NCBI RefSeq assembly: GCF_035189165.1
Contig: NZ_CP045246.1
Coordinates: 3,162,001 to 3,226,000, forward strand
Length of the DNA: 64,000 nucleotides
Reading direction: 5' to 3'
Source of the DNA: Arthrobacter sp. JZ12
GTDB lineage: Bacteria; Actinomycetota; Actinomycetes; Actinomycetales; Micrococcaceae
Below, piece after piece: positions 25,348 to 33,043 of this stretch. Under the pieces are notes generated by a model, which saw only the letters and a list, made by a program, of their open reading frames with translations, made no database searches and was not told the origin of the DNA. The first letter of the stretch is position 1; every line of letters begins with the position of its first letter. Position numbers and translations under genes: made by a program.

Positions 25348-26808
25348 ATGGCAGACGTTGAAGCTCTCTCGAAGGAGCAACCTGGCCGGCCAGTGACTGC
25401 CGTGCGGACTGTGGGAGTCATCCTCGCCGGTGGCATCGGGACCCGCATGGGCCTCGACATTCCCAAACAGTTTGTTCCGATCGCGGGCAAAACCAGCCTC
25501 GAATACACGGCCGGAATCTTCCAGAACTGCGACTTCATCGACGAAGTGATCGTGATGATGGATCCCCACTGGGTCCAACGGGCCAAAGAGCTGCTGCCCA
25601 GCGCCTCATACCTCAAAATCTCCCAAATCCTTGCAGGGGGACACGACCGCAACGAAACGTCATTCCTCGCGCTTCAGCAGATCAGTGACCCGAACACCAA
25701 GGTGGTGTTCCACGACGCCGTCCGCCCGCTCATCGACTCAGACATCATCAAGGCTTGCGTCGATGCCCTGGACACCTACGCCGCCGTCGACACCGCAATT
25801 CCCTCTGCCGACACCATCATCGAAGTGGACGAGCACGACATTGTCCGAGCCATACCACCACGTGCCTCGCTGAGGCGAGGACAGACTCCGCAGGCTTTCA
25901 GGCACGGCACCATCACGCGTGCCTACCACCTGGCGCACCAGGATCCCGGCTTCGCGGCCACGGATGACTGCGGCGTTGTTCTCAAATATCTGCCCGAAGT
26001 CCCGATCTTCGTGGTTCCGGGTCACGAGGCGAACATCAAAATCACTCACCCCATCGACATACACCTGGCGGACAAGCTCTTCCAACTGAAGCACCGAACT
26101 ACGGAAGCCGGGTCGGTGCCGCTGCCCACCTCGAGCCTTGATGGGGCTGTAGTGATGGTGCTGGGCGGCAGCTCGGGCATCGGAGCCGAACTGGCCGATC
26201 AGTTGCAGGCGGAGGGGGCCAACGTCATCTGCCATAGCCGAACCGGAAGCGGAACCTTTGTTGAGGACCGGGCTTCGGTGCGGCGGGCGCTGGCTGCAGC
26301 AGCGGCCCGCTTCGGGAAGATCGACCACGTGGTGCTTACAGCCGGCGTTTTGACCGTGGGCGAACTGGTCACGCTGAGTGATGATCAGCTGCAGCATGAC
26401 GTTGGCGTGAACCTCATGGCGGCGTTCGTGGTAGCTCAAGAGGCTCACCGCTACCTGAGTGAGTCGCACGGCTCACTTCTGCTCTTCTCATCAAGCTCTT
26501 ATACCCGCGGGCGTGCCAAATACACCGTCTACTCCGCCACCAAGGCCGCCCTGGTGAATCTCACCCAGGCGCTGGCCGACGAATGGGGACCAGACCTGAT
26601 CCGGGTCAACTGCATCAGTCCCAGCCGAACGGCGACGCCTATGCGCGAGAAGGCGTTCGGGATTGAGGAGGAGGGCACGTTGGTGCAGGCGGCTACGGTG
26701 GCGCGATCGGCCCTGAAGGTACTGGGCTCCGAGTCAACAGGTCAGGTTTTCGACGTGCGCCTGCCGGCAACGGATCCACTATCGGCCGAACTGGAATCCG
26801 TCCTTTGA
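25348..26808 (+). CDS. Bifunctional cytidylyltransferase (IspD/TarI-like) and short-chain dehydrogenase
   Basis: In this 486-residue fusion, residues about 15-250 are an IspD/TarI cytidylyltransferase (VILAGGIGTRMGLDIPKQF, VVFHDAVRPLID, ATDDCGVVLKYLP, VPGHEANIKIT). From about 265 an SDR follows, with the cofactor loop VLGGSSGIGAELADQLQ, the active-site YSATKAALVNL and a preceding Ser-rich strand. The same pairing occurs in Bcs1/Acs1 of Haemophilus, which reduces ribulose 5-phosphate and activates ribitol 5-phosphate to CDP-ribitol. I infer synthesis of a CDP-alditol for a teichoic-acid-like polymer. GGAGGAGGG precedes the ATG. It overlaps the next gene by 4 bp. Confidence 0.87.
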   Translation: MADVEALSKEQPGRPVTAVRTVGVILAGGIGTRMGLDIPKQFVPIAGKTSLEYTAGIFQNCDFIDEVIVMMDPHWVQRAKELLPSASYLKISQILAGGHDRNETSFLALQQISDPNTKVVFHDAVRPLIDSDIIKACVDALDTYAAVDTAIPSADTIIEVDEHDIVRAIPPRASLRRGQTPQAFRHGTITRAYHLAHQDPGFAATDDCGVVLKYLPEVPIFVVPGHEANIKITHPIDIHLADKLFQLKHRTTEAGSVPLPTSSLDGAVVMVLGGSSGIGAELADQLQAEGANVICHSRTGSGTFVEDRASVRRALAAAAARFGKIDHVVLTAGVLTVGELVTLSDDQLQHDVGVNLMAAFVVAQEAHRYLSESHGSLLLFSSSSYTRGRAKYTVYSATKAALVNLTQALADEWGPDLIRVNCISPSRTATPMREKAFGIEEEGTLVQAATVARSALKVLGSESTGQVFDVRLPATDPLSAELESVL

Positions 26809-28367
26809 ACGGGTCGTTGGCGGCAGATTCGCAGCGGTTGATGATCTCGAATGTGGTGGTTCCCGAAGGGGAACCGCTCTCACTCCTGCTTGCAGGTCGA
26901 CGGATCTGGACATTCAAGGCACCGGATGAAGCAGCGACGGCTCACAGTTGGTCGGTTGAGTGGCCCCCTGCGTTGGCGGAACGGCTCACCGGACGGGCAA
27001 CGCTGGCCGTCGAGCGCAACGGCGTCCCCCTGATCAATGAGCGGCTGGTGAGCTTCGATGACAATCCCGAGGAGCTTTACCTCACTGAACCAGGAACCGG
27101 CCTGCCGCAGGTGGTCAACAAATGGGGCCGGGTTGCCCGTTCCTTCGAGGGCAGGGACGCCGCCTTGGTGGAGGAGGTCCTTGACGAGGTCGAACACCTG
27201 ATCGCTGTCGTTCGCGACACCCTGGGCATTGACCTGTTCGTAACCGGTGGGACGCTGTTGGGCCCGGTTCGCAACGGCAGGATCATGGCGAACGACGACG
27301 ACGCCGATCTCGCCTACCTCAGCAGTCACGAAAACCCGTCCGACGTCGCCCTCGAGAGTTTCAGGATGGAACGGACGCTGCTCTCCCGAGGATATGAGGT
27401 GGTACGGCACTCAAGCGGCCACTTACAGCTGATGTTTCCGGGAGGTGCGATCACCGATCGTTTCTACATTGATATCTTCAGCTACTTCGTCTGCTCGGGA
27501 TGGTTCTACGGCACCTTCCATGCAAGGGAGCGCGCAGATCAGGTTAAGATCCTTCCTGTCAGGCAGCTGTCAGTGAATGGGCGCATGCTTCCCGGTCCCG
27601 CGGAGCCCGAACAACTGCTGCAGGCAATCTACGGACCGGGCTGGCGAATTCCCGATCCCACATTCACCTTTGTCACGCCACCGCCTGCCTTCCGCCGGTT
27701 CTATTGGTGGCTCAACCATTTCGACGTCAACCGGGAGAACTGGGAAGACCGCCACCGCGCAGCCATCGATGCGGGATTGGCCAATCAGGAGTCCGGACTC
27801 AGCCATCGGGCACTCGAGGTCTTCCGGCCAGGATCGGCAGTCCTTGAACTGGGCTGCGGGCTGGGATCTGACGCAAGATTCCTCGCTGCTTCAGGACTGA
27901 ACGTTCTTGCCGTGGATTTCAGCCGCCCGGCCATCCACAATGCCCGGACACACCAGCCTGCTACCGCAGGTTCCCTCAGGTTCGAGCTCGCGAACCTGAA
28001 CATGGCACGTAACGCCCTCAACTTGCGAAAGCAGTGTGCCGCGATCGACGAGGCGGTCAACGTCTATGCGAACTCCCTCTTCGATGCCCTGAGCCCACTG
28101 GGCTGGGATACGACGCTTGATTTGGTCAGCCATCTCCTGCGTAGCAATGAAAGCCGAGGAATCTTCGAGGTAACGACGGGCGATCCAGGAGATCCGTCAG
28201 CTGATTCCCTTTCGGAGACTGTGGACTGGAACCGCTTCGAAGCTCAACTTCACCGTTACGGACTGGCGGTCGAGCACGAGGAAAGGGTTGCCCCCGAGGA
28301 CTCCCGGCACGCGCAGGGAACAGGACAGATACGACAGCGCGTCGTCGTGCGGAAGGAGAAGCAATGA
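26805..28367 (+). CDS. LicD-like phosphotransferase fused to a SAM methyltransferase
   Basis: The 520-residue protein has three parts. Residues 1-95 are beta-rich and unrecognised. A LicD/nucleotidyltransferase-like domain (about 110-290) carries FVTGGTLLGPVRNGRIMANDDDADLAYL, the GG-TLLG and DDD-x-D metal motif. From about 325 a class I methyltransferase shows VLELGCGLGSDARFLAASG and VLAVDFSRPAI. LicD proteins transfer phosphocholine or other phospho-groups to teichoic acids and glycans, so this may add and then methylate a substituent on a surface polymer. The start codon is the ATG overlapping the previous gene by 4 bp; the end also overlaps the following gene by 4 bp. Confidence 0.8.
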   Translation: MNGSLAADSQRLMISNVVVPEGEPLSLLLAGRRIWTFKAPDEAATAHSWSVEWPPALAERLTGRATLAVERNGVPLINERLVSFDDNPEELYLTEPGTGLPQVVNKWGRVARSFEGRDAALVEEVLDEVEHLIAVVRDTLGIDLFVTGGTLLGPVRNGRIMANDDDADLAYLSSHENPSDVALESFRMERTLLSRGYEVVRHSSGHLQLMFPGGAITDRFYIDIFSYFVCSGWFYGTFHARERADQVKILPVRQLSVNGRMLPGPAEPEQLLQAIYGPGWRIPDPTFTFVTPPPAFRRFYWWLNHFDVNRENWEDRHRAAIDAGLANQESGLSHRALEVFRPGSAVLELGCGLGSDARFLAASGLNVLAVDFSRPAIHNARTHQPATAGSLRFELANLNMARNALNLRKQCAAIDEAVNVYANSLFDALSPLGWDTTLDLVSHLLRSNESRGIFEVTTGDPGDPSADSLSETVDWNRFEAQLHRYGLAVEHEERVAPEDSRHAQGTGQIRQRVVVRKEKQ

Positions 28368-28567
28368 AAAAACTGCGGGTCGGGAGGAGCAGAGAACGCG
28401 ACATCGCGAGCCAGGTTTCCGAGTTAAGACAGGAACTGCAGGCACTCAAGACCGAGATGGTGCGCCTAGACGCCGACCTCGACGAATCACGACGGTTGAA
28501 CCTGCGCGCCGCGGAGCTGCTCGACATCGTCTACGAGGAATTGGGGAAGCAAAGTGTCCAAAACTGA
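28364..28567 (+). CDS. Small coiled-coil protein of a glycan cluster (DUF6752-like)
   Basis: The 67-residue product is basic at its N-terminus (KKLRVGRSRERD) and then continuously helical with a leucine-spaced coiled coil (QVSELRQELQALKTEMVRLDADLDESRRLNLRAAELLDIVYEEL). The RRLNLRxAEL segment resembles, from memory, the small DUF6752 proteins encoded among actinobacterial glycosyltransferase genes. GAAGGAGAAGC precedes the ATG. It overlaps both neighbours (4 and 14 bp), a sign that it belongs functionally to the cluster. It may be a membrane-associated scaffold; its function is unknown. Confidence 0.65.
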   Translation: MKKLRVGRSRERDIASQVSELRQELQALKTEMVRLDADLDESRRLNLRAAELLDIVYEELGKQSVQN

Positions 28568-29891
28568 CGAATTCCCGCCGATCGAAATAATCGGTGGCTT
28601 TGAGAGCACCTTCCTCCCTGCCCACAACCGGGACATCTTCGAAACCACGGAGCACGACCTCAGGTGGCGCGAAGACCTTGCTTTGCTCAGCAACTGCGGG
28701 ATCGTTCGCCTGAGGTATCCCATCCGGTGGCACCGGATCGAGGAGACGGAGGGCACTTATGACTGGTCCTCGACAGACGAAGTGCTCCACCACCTCCGGG
28801 AGAAGGGCTTCCGCCCCATCGTCGACCTCGTCCACCACACGAGCTACCCCAGCTGGCTCTCGGAAGGGTTCGCCGATCCCCGGTTCGGAGAGGCGTATCT
28901 TCGGTATGCCGAGGCCTTTGCCCGGCGATATCCGTGGATCGAGGAATACACCCTCTTCAATGAGCCGTTCTCCACGCTTTTCCTCTGCGGGCACGAGGGC
29001 ATCTGGCCGCCCTACCACTCGGGGCTCCAAAGCTTCGTCAACCTCATCGCCAACGTACTGCCGGCGGTAGCCGAAGCGAGCCGGGTGTACCGCACTCTGC
29101 TTCCGCATGCCCGCCATGTCTGGGTGGACACTTGCGAGTTCCATACCGGCTCCGACGCGCCGGGACAGTTCTACGCCACGATGGCGAACCAGCGGCGCTT
29201 CATGGTCCTCGATGCCTTCCTCGGTAGGGATTACGACGACGACAGCCAGCTCGGGCGCGACCTCGAACCTATGGGAGGCGCGGCTCTGAAAGGCATGACG
29301 CCGGGATTCGTCGACGTTCTTGGCCTCGATTACTACGCGCACTGCCAGTGGAACTTCTCTATCGAGGGCGGCTCAACTCCTACTCGCACGCCCGTCGCCC
29401 TGGCCGACCAGATTGAACAGTACTGGGAACGTTATGGGCTTCCCTGCATGATCTCCGAGACGAACGTCAGGGGCCATACCTCCGACCGCGCAACCTGGTT
29501 CAAATACGTCCTTGAACAGTGCGAGACCGCACAGGCGCGCGGGGTGCCACTGGAGGGCCTGTGCTGGTTCCCCGTGATCGATTCCACTGACTGGAACTCC
29601 CTGTTGTTCCGATGCGAGGGACATGTCGATCCCGTGGGGGTCTACTGGCTCGACGACAACCTCGAGCGGCGCGCATCGGTGATGGCCACCTCATATTCGT
29701 TGGCAGCAGGCGGCGCCCGGTCACTGGACCTTCCGGCTTACCGGCTACAGGAACCGGTCGCCACCTGGCTCGAGGGGTATCTTCCCCAAATGGCGCACTG
29801 GGAGTGGCTTGAACCCCCCGCCACCGACATCGGCGCCAGCCTCCCCCGAACAACCACCCGAATGGAACTGAGGATTGTCGATGCAAAGTGA
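28554..29891 (+). CDS. GH1-like (clan GH-A) glycoside hydrolase family protein
   Basis: The 445-residue protein starts with GTG after GGAATTGGGGAAG. It has a (beta/alpha)8 glycosidase fold: the acid/base Glu lies in EEYTLFNEPFSTLF and the nucleophile Glu in PCMISETNVRG, with the substrate-side RWHRIEE and GLCWFPVIDSTDW segments. The family match is to GH1-type proteins found beside glycosyltransferases in actinobacterial polysaccharide loci. There is no signal peptide, so it acts in the cytoplasm, either trimming a precursor or acting as a transglycosidase. It overlaps the next gene by 11 bp. Confidence 0.82.
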   Translation: MSKTDEFPPIEIIGGFESTFLPAHNRDIFETTEHDLRWREDLALLSNCGIVRLRYPIRWHRIEETEGTYDWSSTDEVLHHLREKGFRPIVDLVHHTSYPSWLSEGFADPRFGEAYLRYAEAFARRYPWIEEYTLFNEPFSTLFLCGHEGIWPPYHSGLQSFVNLIANVLPAVAEASRVYRTLLPHARHVWVDTCEFHTGSDAPGQFYATMANQRRFMVLDAFLGRDYDDDSQLGRDLEPMGGAALKGMTPGFVDVLGLDYYAHCQWNFSIEGGSTPTRTPVALADQIEQYWERYGLPCMISETNVRGHTSDRATWFKYVLEQCETAQARGVPLEGLCWFPVIDSTDWNSLLFRCEGHVDPVGVYWLDDNLERRASVMATSYSLAAGGARSLDLPAYRLQEPVATWLEGYLPQMAHWEWLEPPATDIGASLPRTTTRMELRIVDAK

Positions 29892-31014
29892 ACTCATCGT
29901 CTTGTCACACCTTAGGTGGGACTGGGTCTGGCAGCGGCCACAGCAACTCGTGTCACGCCTGGGAGGTACTGCCACCCGGAAAACGTGGTTCATCGAAGAA
30001 CCGCTCACCCCTGCGGGCGGAACCAGTGAGATCCGGTTCAACACCCGTGAGGTTGACGGACTGACCAGGGTCTGGCTGGAGATCCCTGAGCAGGGCAGGC
30101 ATGTGGGATTCTTCGACGAGGTCATGCCCTACTACCTGGAGCAGCTTCCCAGACTTATTGGTGAGCCTGAGGGCGAGCGGGTGGTCTGGATCTATACGCC
30201 GCTTGCGCTGGAAGCAGCACTGGCTCTCCAGCCCACGGTTCTGGTCTATGACGTCATGGACGACCTTGCAGCATTCAAGGACGCAGCCCCTGAACTTCTG
30301 GTGCGCCAGCGCCAGGCCCTGAGAAAGGCCGACGTCGTCTTTGCCGGAGGCAGGTCGCTCCACCGGTCCGTCGTGAAACAAGGGAGGGAAGATGCCCATC
30401 TTGTACCCAGTGGCGTGGCGACTGAGCACTACGCCGTTGCCCGTTCAGGAGCGCAGGCAGGGCGGGGGCGGCCCACGGCGGGGTACGTGGGAGTTCTCGA
30501 TGAGCGGCTCGACCTTGGCCTCGTCGCAGACCTCGCGGCGGAACTGCCCGATTGGGAGATCCGCATGATTGGACCCGTCTGCAAGATCAGCGAGTCGGAC
30601 CTGCCACAGGCACCGAACATAAGCTATCTCGGTCAGCAGCCCTATAGGGAGCTGCCCAACCAGATGTCCCAACTCGATGTTGCCCTCATGCCCTTCGCCC
30701 TCAATGAGTCGACAAAATCCATCAGCCCCACCAAGACCCTTGAGTACCTGGCCGCAGGTCTTCCAGTGGTGTCAACGCGCGTGCCGGATGTCGTGACCGA
30801 TTTCGGTTCCGTGGTCGACCTCAACAATGATGCAAAAGGTTTCGCTGCAGCCTGCAGGAAGTTGCAGGGGCGGGCGGGTCAGCCGGCCTCCGCTGAGCTG
30901 CACCGGCTGATGAAACGCCATCACTGGGACAGGATTGCTGAACTGATGGAGAAGGTGGTTTTCACTGCCTCCGGCGGGCAGTCGGAGGATGATGCGGACG
31001 AGGCGACAGCCTGA
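29881..31014 (+). CDS. GT-B glycosyltransferase
   Basis: ATG at 29881 follows GAGGATTG and gives a 377-residue protein. The N-terminal half has SHLRWDWVWQRPQQLVSRL, a marker of a GT1/GT4-like family in surface-polymer loci, and VLVYDVMDDLAAF. The C-terminal half has the donor-site strand PTAGYVGVLDERLDLGLVADLA and the loop SPTKTLEYLAAGLPVVSTRVPDV, equivalent to the E-x7-E region. The enzyme probably transfers a sugar from a nucleotide donor at the inner face of the membrane. It is the last gene of the cluster. Confidence 0.85.
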   Translation: MQSELIVLSHLRWDWVWQRPQQLVSRLGGTATRKTWFIEEPLTPAGGTSEIRFNTREVDGLTRVWLEIPEQGRHVGFFDEVMPYYLEQLPRLIGEPEGERVVWIYTPLALEAALALQPTVLVYDVMDDLAAFKDAAPELLVRQRQALRKADVVFAGGRSLHRSVVKQGREDAHLVPSGVATEHYAVARSGAQAGRGRPTAGYVGVLDERLDLGLVADLAAELPDWEIRMIGPVCKISESDLPQAPNISYLGQQPYRELPNQMSQLDVALMPFALNESTKSISPTKTLEYLAAGLPVVSTRVPDVVTDFGSVVDLNNDAKGFAAACRKLQGRAGQPASAELHRLMKRHHWDRIAELMEKVVFTASGGQSEDDADEATA

Positions 31015-31083
31015 CGCCGGACCCGTCAGTATCAGGACTGCATGACGGGAGCCCGGACTCCCTGATCGTGGTGAGATAGGCCT

Positions 31084-32097
31084 ATGGATGCCGTAGACGC
31101 ACTCAACGAGATCGCCTTCTGGCTGGAACGGGAACTGGCGCCTACTTTCAAGGTGCAGGCTTTCCGGCGCGCTGCCGCCACCATCGCCGACCTTGACCCG
31201 GATGACCTGGCACAGCGGGCCCGTGACGGCCGCCTGAAGCGCATGAAGGGCATCGGCGCCCGCTCGTTCGAGGTCATCACCGAGGCGTTGGAGGGAGGTG
31301 TTCCCTCCTACCTTGTGAATCTCCGTGAGCGGTCCTCCGGAGAGCTCGCCGGTTCCGGTCTCCGCGCCCTCCTCCGCGGCGACCTTCACAGCCACAGTGA
31401 CTGGTCCGACGGCGGCAGTCCCATTGCCCTGATGGCCGACGCCGCACGCGCCCTCAAGCGCGAGTACCTGGCCCTCACGGACCATTCACCCAATTTGAAG
31501 ATCGCCAACGGCCTCAGCGCGGAGCGCCTGACCGAGCAGCTCACGGTGGTCGAGGAGATCAACAACGACGACGGTTTCCGCCTGCTCAGCGGCATTGAGG
31601 TGGACATCCTGGAGGACGGCACCCTCGACCAGTCCCCCGAGATGCTCGATCGCCTGGACGTCGTGGTGGCCAGCGTCCACTCGAAGCTGCGGTCCGATCG
31701 CCGGACCATGACGAAGCGGATGCTGGGAGGCATCCACGATCCGCACACCAACGTTCTGGGTCACTGCACAGGCCGTCTAGTACAGGGATCCCGTGGCCAG
31801 CGTCCGCCGTCGGAATTTGATGCCAAGCGTGTCTTCGCGGCCTGCGCAGAGAATGATGTTGCGGTTGAAATCAATTCGCGGCCGGAGCGCCAGGATCCGC
31901 CGGATGAATTGATCCAACTCGCCCTCGACGCCGGCTGCCTCTTCAGCATCGACAGCGATGCACATGCGCCCGGACAATTGGACTTCCTGCAGTACGGCGC
32001 GGAACGCGCCGAGCGGAACGGGGTGCCGGCGGAGCGCATCATCACAACCTGGCCGCTGGCCGATTTGTTAGCCTGGACTCGAGCCAAACGGTCTTAA
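31084..32097 (+). CDS. PHP-domain protein with PolX-like helix-hairpin-helix, lacking a polymerase domain
   Basis: The 337-residue protein begins with the 8-kDa-like and helix-hairpin-helix region of family X polymerases (FWLERELAPTFKVQAFRRAA, RDGRLKRMKGIGARSFEVI). It goes straight into a PHP phosphoesterase (LRGDLHSHSDWSDGGSP, LALTDHSPNLKI, LLSGIEVDILEDG, VVASVHSKLRSDR, VLGHCTGRLV, VEINSRPERQDPP, CLFSIDSDAHAPGQL), where all the metal ligands are present. The nucleotidyltransferase palm normally between these parts is absent. A phosphatase or 3'-exonuclease role on DNA ends is plausible. A strong terminator follows. Confidence 0.85.
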   Translation: MDAVDALNEIAFWLERELAPTFKVQAFRRAAATIADLDPDDLAQRARDGRLKRMKGIGARSFEVITEALEGGVPSYLVNLRERSSGELAGSGLRALLRGDLHSHSDWSDGGSPIALMADAARALKREYLALTDHSPNLKIANGLSAERLTEQLTVVEEINNDDGFRLLSGIEVDILEDGTLDQSPEMLDRLDVVVASVHSKLRSDRRTMTKRMLGGIHDPHTNVLGHCTGRLVQGSRGQRPPSEFDAKRVFAACAENDVAVEINSRPERQDPPDELIQLALDAGCLFSIDSDAHAPGQLDFLQYGAERAERNGVPAERIITTWPLADLLAWTRAKRS

Positions 32098-32102
32098 AGC
32101 GG

Positions 32103-32127
32103 AAACCCCCGCGAGTGGCGGGGGTTT
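32103..32127 (+). terminator. Intrinsic terminator after the PHP gene
   Basis: AAACCCCCGC, a GAGTG loop and GCGGGGGTTT form a perfect 10-bp stem ending in a short T-run, starting 6 bp after the stop codon. This is a textbook rho-independent terminator. Confidence 0.9.
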
Positions 32128-32145
32128 TGTTTCGTACTAGCCTGG

Positions 32146-32412
32146 TCAGCTGTACCAGAACCAGTGCGGCGGGCTCCACATCGGAGGAACCTGGTGTCCG
32201 TTGAATGATCCGCAGACCGAGCAGGAGTAGCTGACACTGGCTGGAATCAGGTCACGTCCTTCGGCGGAAACGCGGGCCGGAACAAAGTCCTCGTAGATCA
32301 GGAACTCGTCGGTTCCACACCGTTCACACCACGGCATTGCACTGTCTCGTTCGGCCAACTGGCCGGTTGAAGGCCGCGTGGTACTTCGATGGTCCGGATT
32401 GATAATCGTCAT
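32146..32412 (-). CDS. Small zinc-ribbon-like protein
   Basis: From the ATG at 32412 the protein has 88 residues. Two Cys pairs, CERCG and CSVCG (about 32 residues apart), suggest a zinc ribbon; the tail is aromatic (PPMWSPPHWFWYS). No family was recognised. Without more data the role could be nucleic-acid or protein binding. Its upstream region is shared with the divergent HTH gene and contains a palindrome at 32454-32471. Confidence 0.6.
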   Translation of the reverse strand: MTIINPDHRSTTRPSTGQLAERDSAMPWCERCGTDEFLIYEDFVPARVSAEGRDLIPASVSYSCSVCGSFNGHQVPPMWSPPHWFWYS

Positions 32413-32453
32413 TGTTTGTCCACCGTCCAACCGCGATACTTTTGGTAAGCAGC

Positions 32454-32471
32454 AACTAAGGTGACTTAGTT
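32454..32471. promoter_or_regulatory. Palindrome AACTAAG-GTGA-CTTAGTT between divergent genes
   Basis: Two perfect 7-bp arms flank a 4-bp centre. It lies 42 bp before the zinc-ribbon gene start and 96 bp before the HTH gene, and the surrounding 100 bp are AT-rich, as for a promoter. It is a candidate operator for the neighbouring HTH protein. Confidence 0.45.
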
Positions 32472-32566
32472 AAGGTTCCATAACGATACCGTTGGAATTC
32501 GAATAACGGAAGTTCTCCGTATCGTAAATCGCGCGGATTGGTCCCGATCTCGGCAGAATTAGCGCT

Positions 32567-32950
32567 ATGACCCGATCACGATCCCGCTCCGCTTCCGCCC
32601 TTCCCGAGTCGCAGCGCAGTAGCCTTCTGCGCGCGCTGGGTGAGAGTGACGACGTCACGGTTTTCGTGGACGGCACCGCGGTGAAGCTTCCGGGCGAGGT
32701 GCGCGACGCCGTCGTCGACCTCTTACAGCGAATGGCGGCCGGCGATGCGGTCACCGTCGCGTCCGTCGCGGACACCCTCACCACCTCCCAGGCGGCTGAA
32801 GCCGCTGGAATCTCCCACACCTACCTTCGAAACCTGACGGACGCCGGCGTCATCCCAGTGGAATACCGCGGAACCCACCGCCGCATCCGCCGTGAAGCGA
32901 TCGAGGAGTGGCTCGCCGGCCAGCGACGATCGGGGAGCGAACAGCTGTGA
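32567..32950 (+). CDS. Excisionase/MerR-type helix-turn-helix protein
   Basis: The 127-residue protein has an N-terminal region of about 70 residues (VTVFVDGTAVKLPGEVRDAVVDLLQRMAAGDAVTVA) like that of actinobacterial antitoxins. A helix-turn-helix of the excisionase family follows: LTTSQAAEAAGISHTYLRNLTDAGVIPVEYRGTHRRIRREAIEEWLAGQ. Proteins of this build usually precede a PIN-domain toxin gene, but the next gene is alanine dehydrogenase, so no toxin partner is visible. A stand-alone regulator is therefore more likely. It may bind the palindrome at 32454-32471. Confidence 0.72.
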   Translation: MTRSRSRSASALPESQRSSLLRALGESDDVTVFVDGTAVKLPGEVRDAVVDLLQRMAAGDAVTVASVADTLTTSQAAEAAGISHTYLRNLTDAGVIPVEYRGTHRRIRREAIEEWLAGQRRSGSEQL

Positions 32951-33003
32951 CTTGCGCCACCTGCGATCCTCGTATCCTGTACTTATCAGGCTCCACCTAG
33001 CGC

Positions 33004-33022
33004 AACCGGCCACAAGCCGGTT
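33004..33022 (+). other. Hairpin AACCGGC-CACAA-GCCGGTT in the ald leader
   Basis: A perfect 7-bp stem with a 5-nt loop ends 21 bp before the ald start codon and just upstream of its GAGGGAGAG ribosome-binding site. It may stabilise the message or end transcription coming from the HTH gene; no T-tract follows. Confidence 0.35.
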
Positions 33023-33043
33023 CTGACCGAGGGAGAGAAAACC

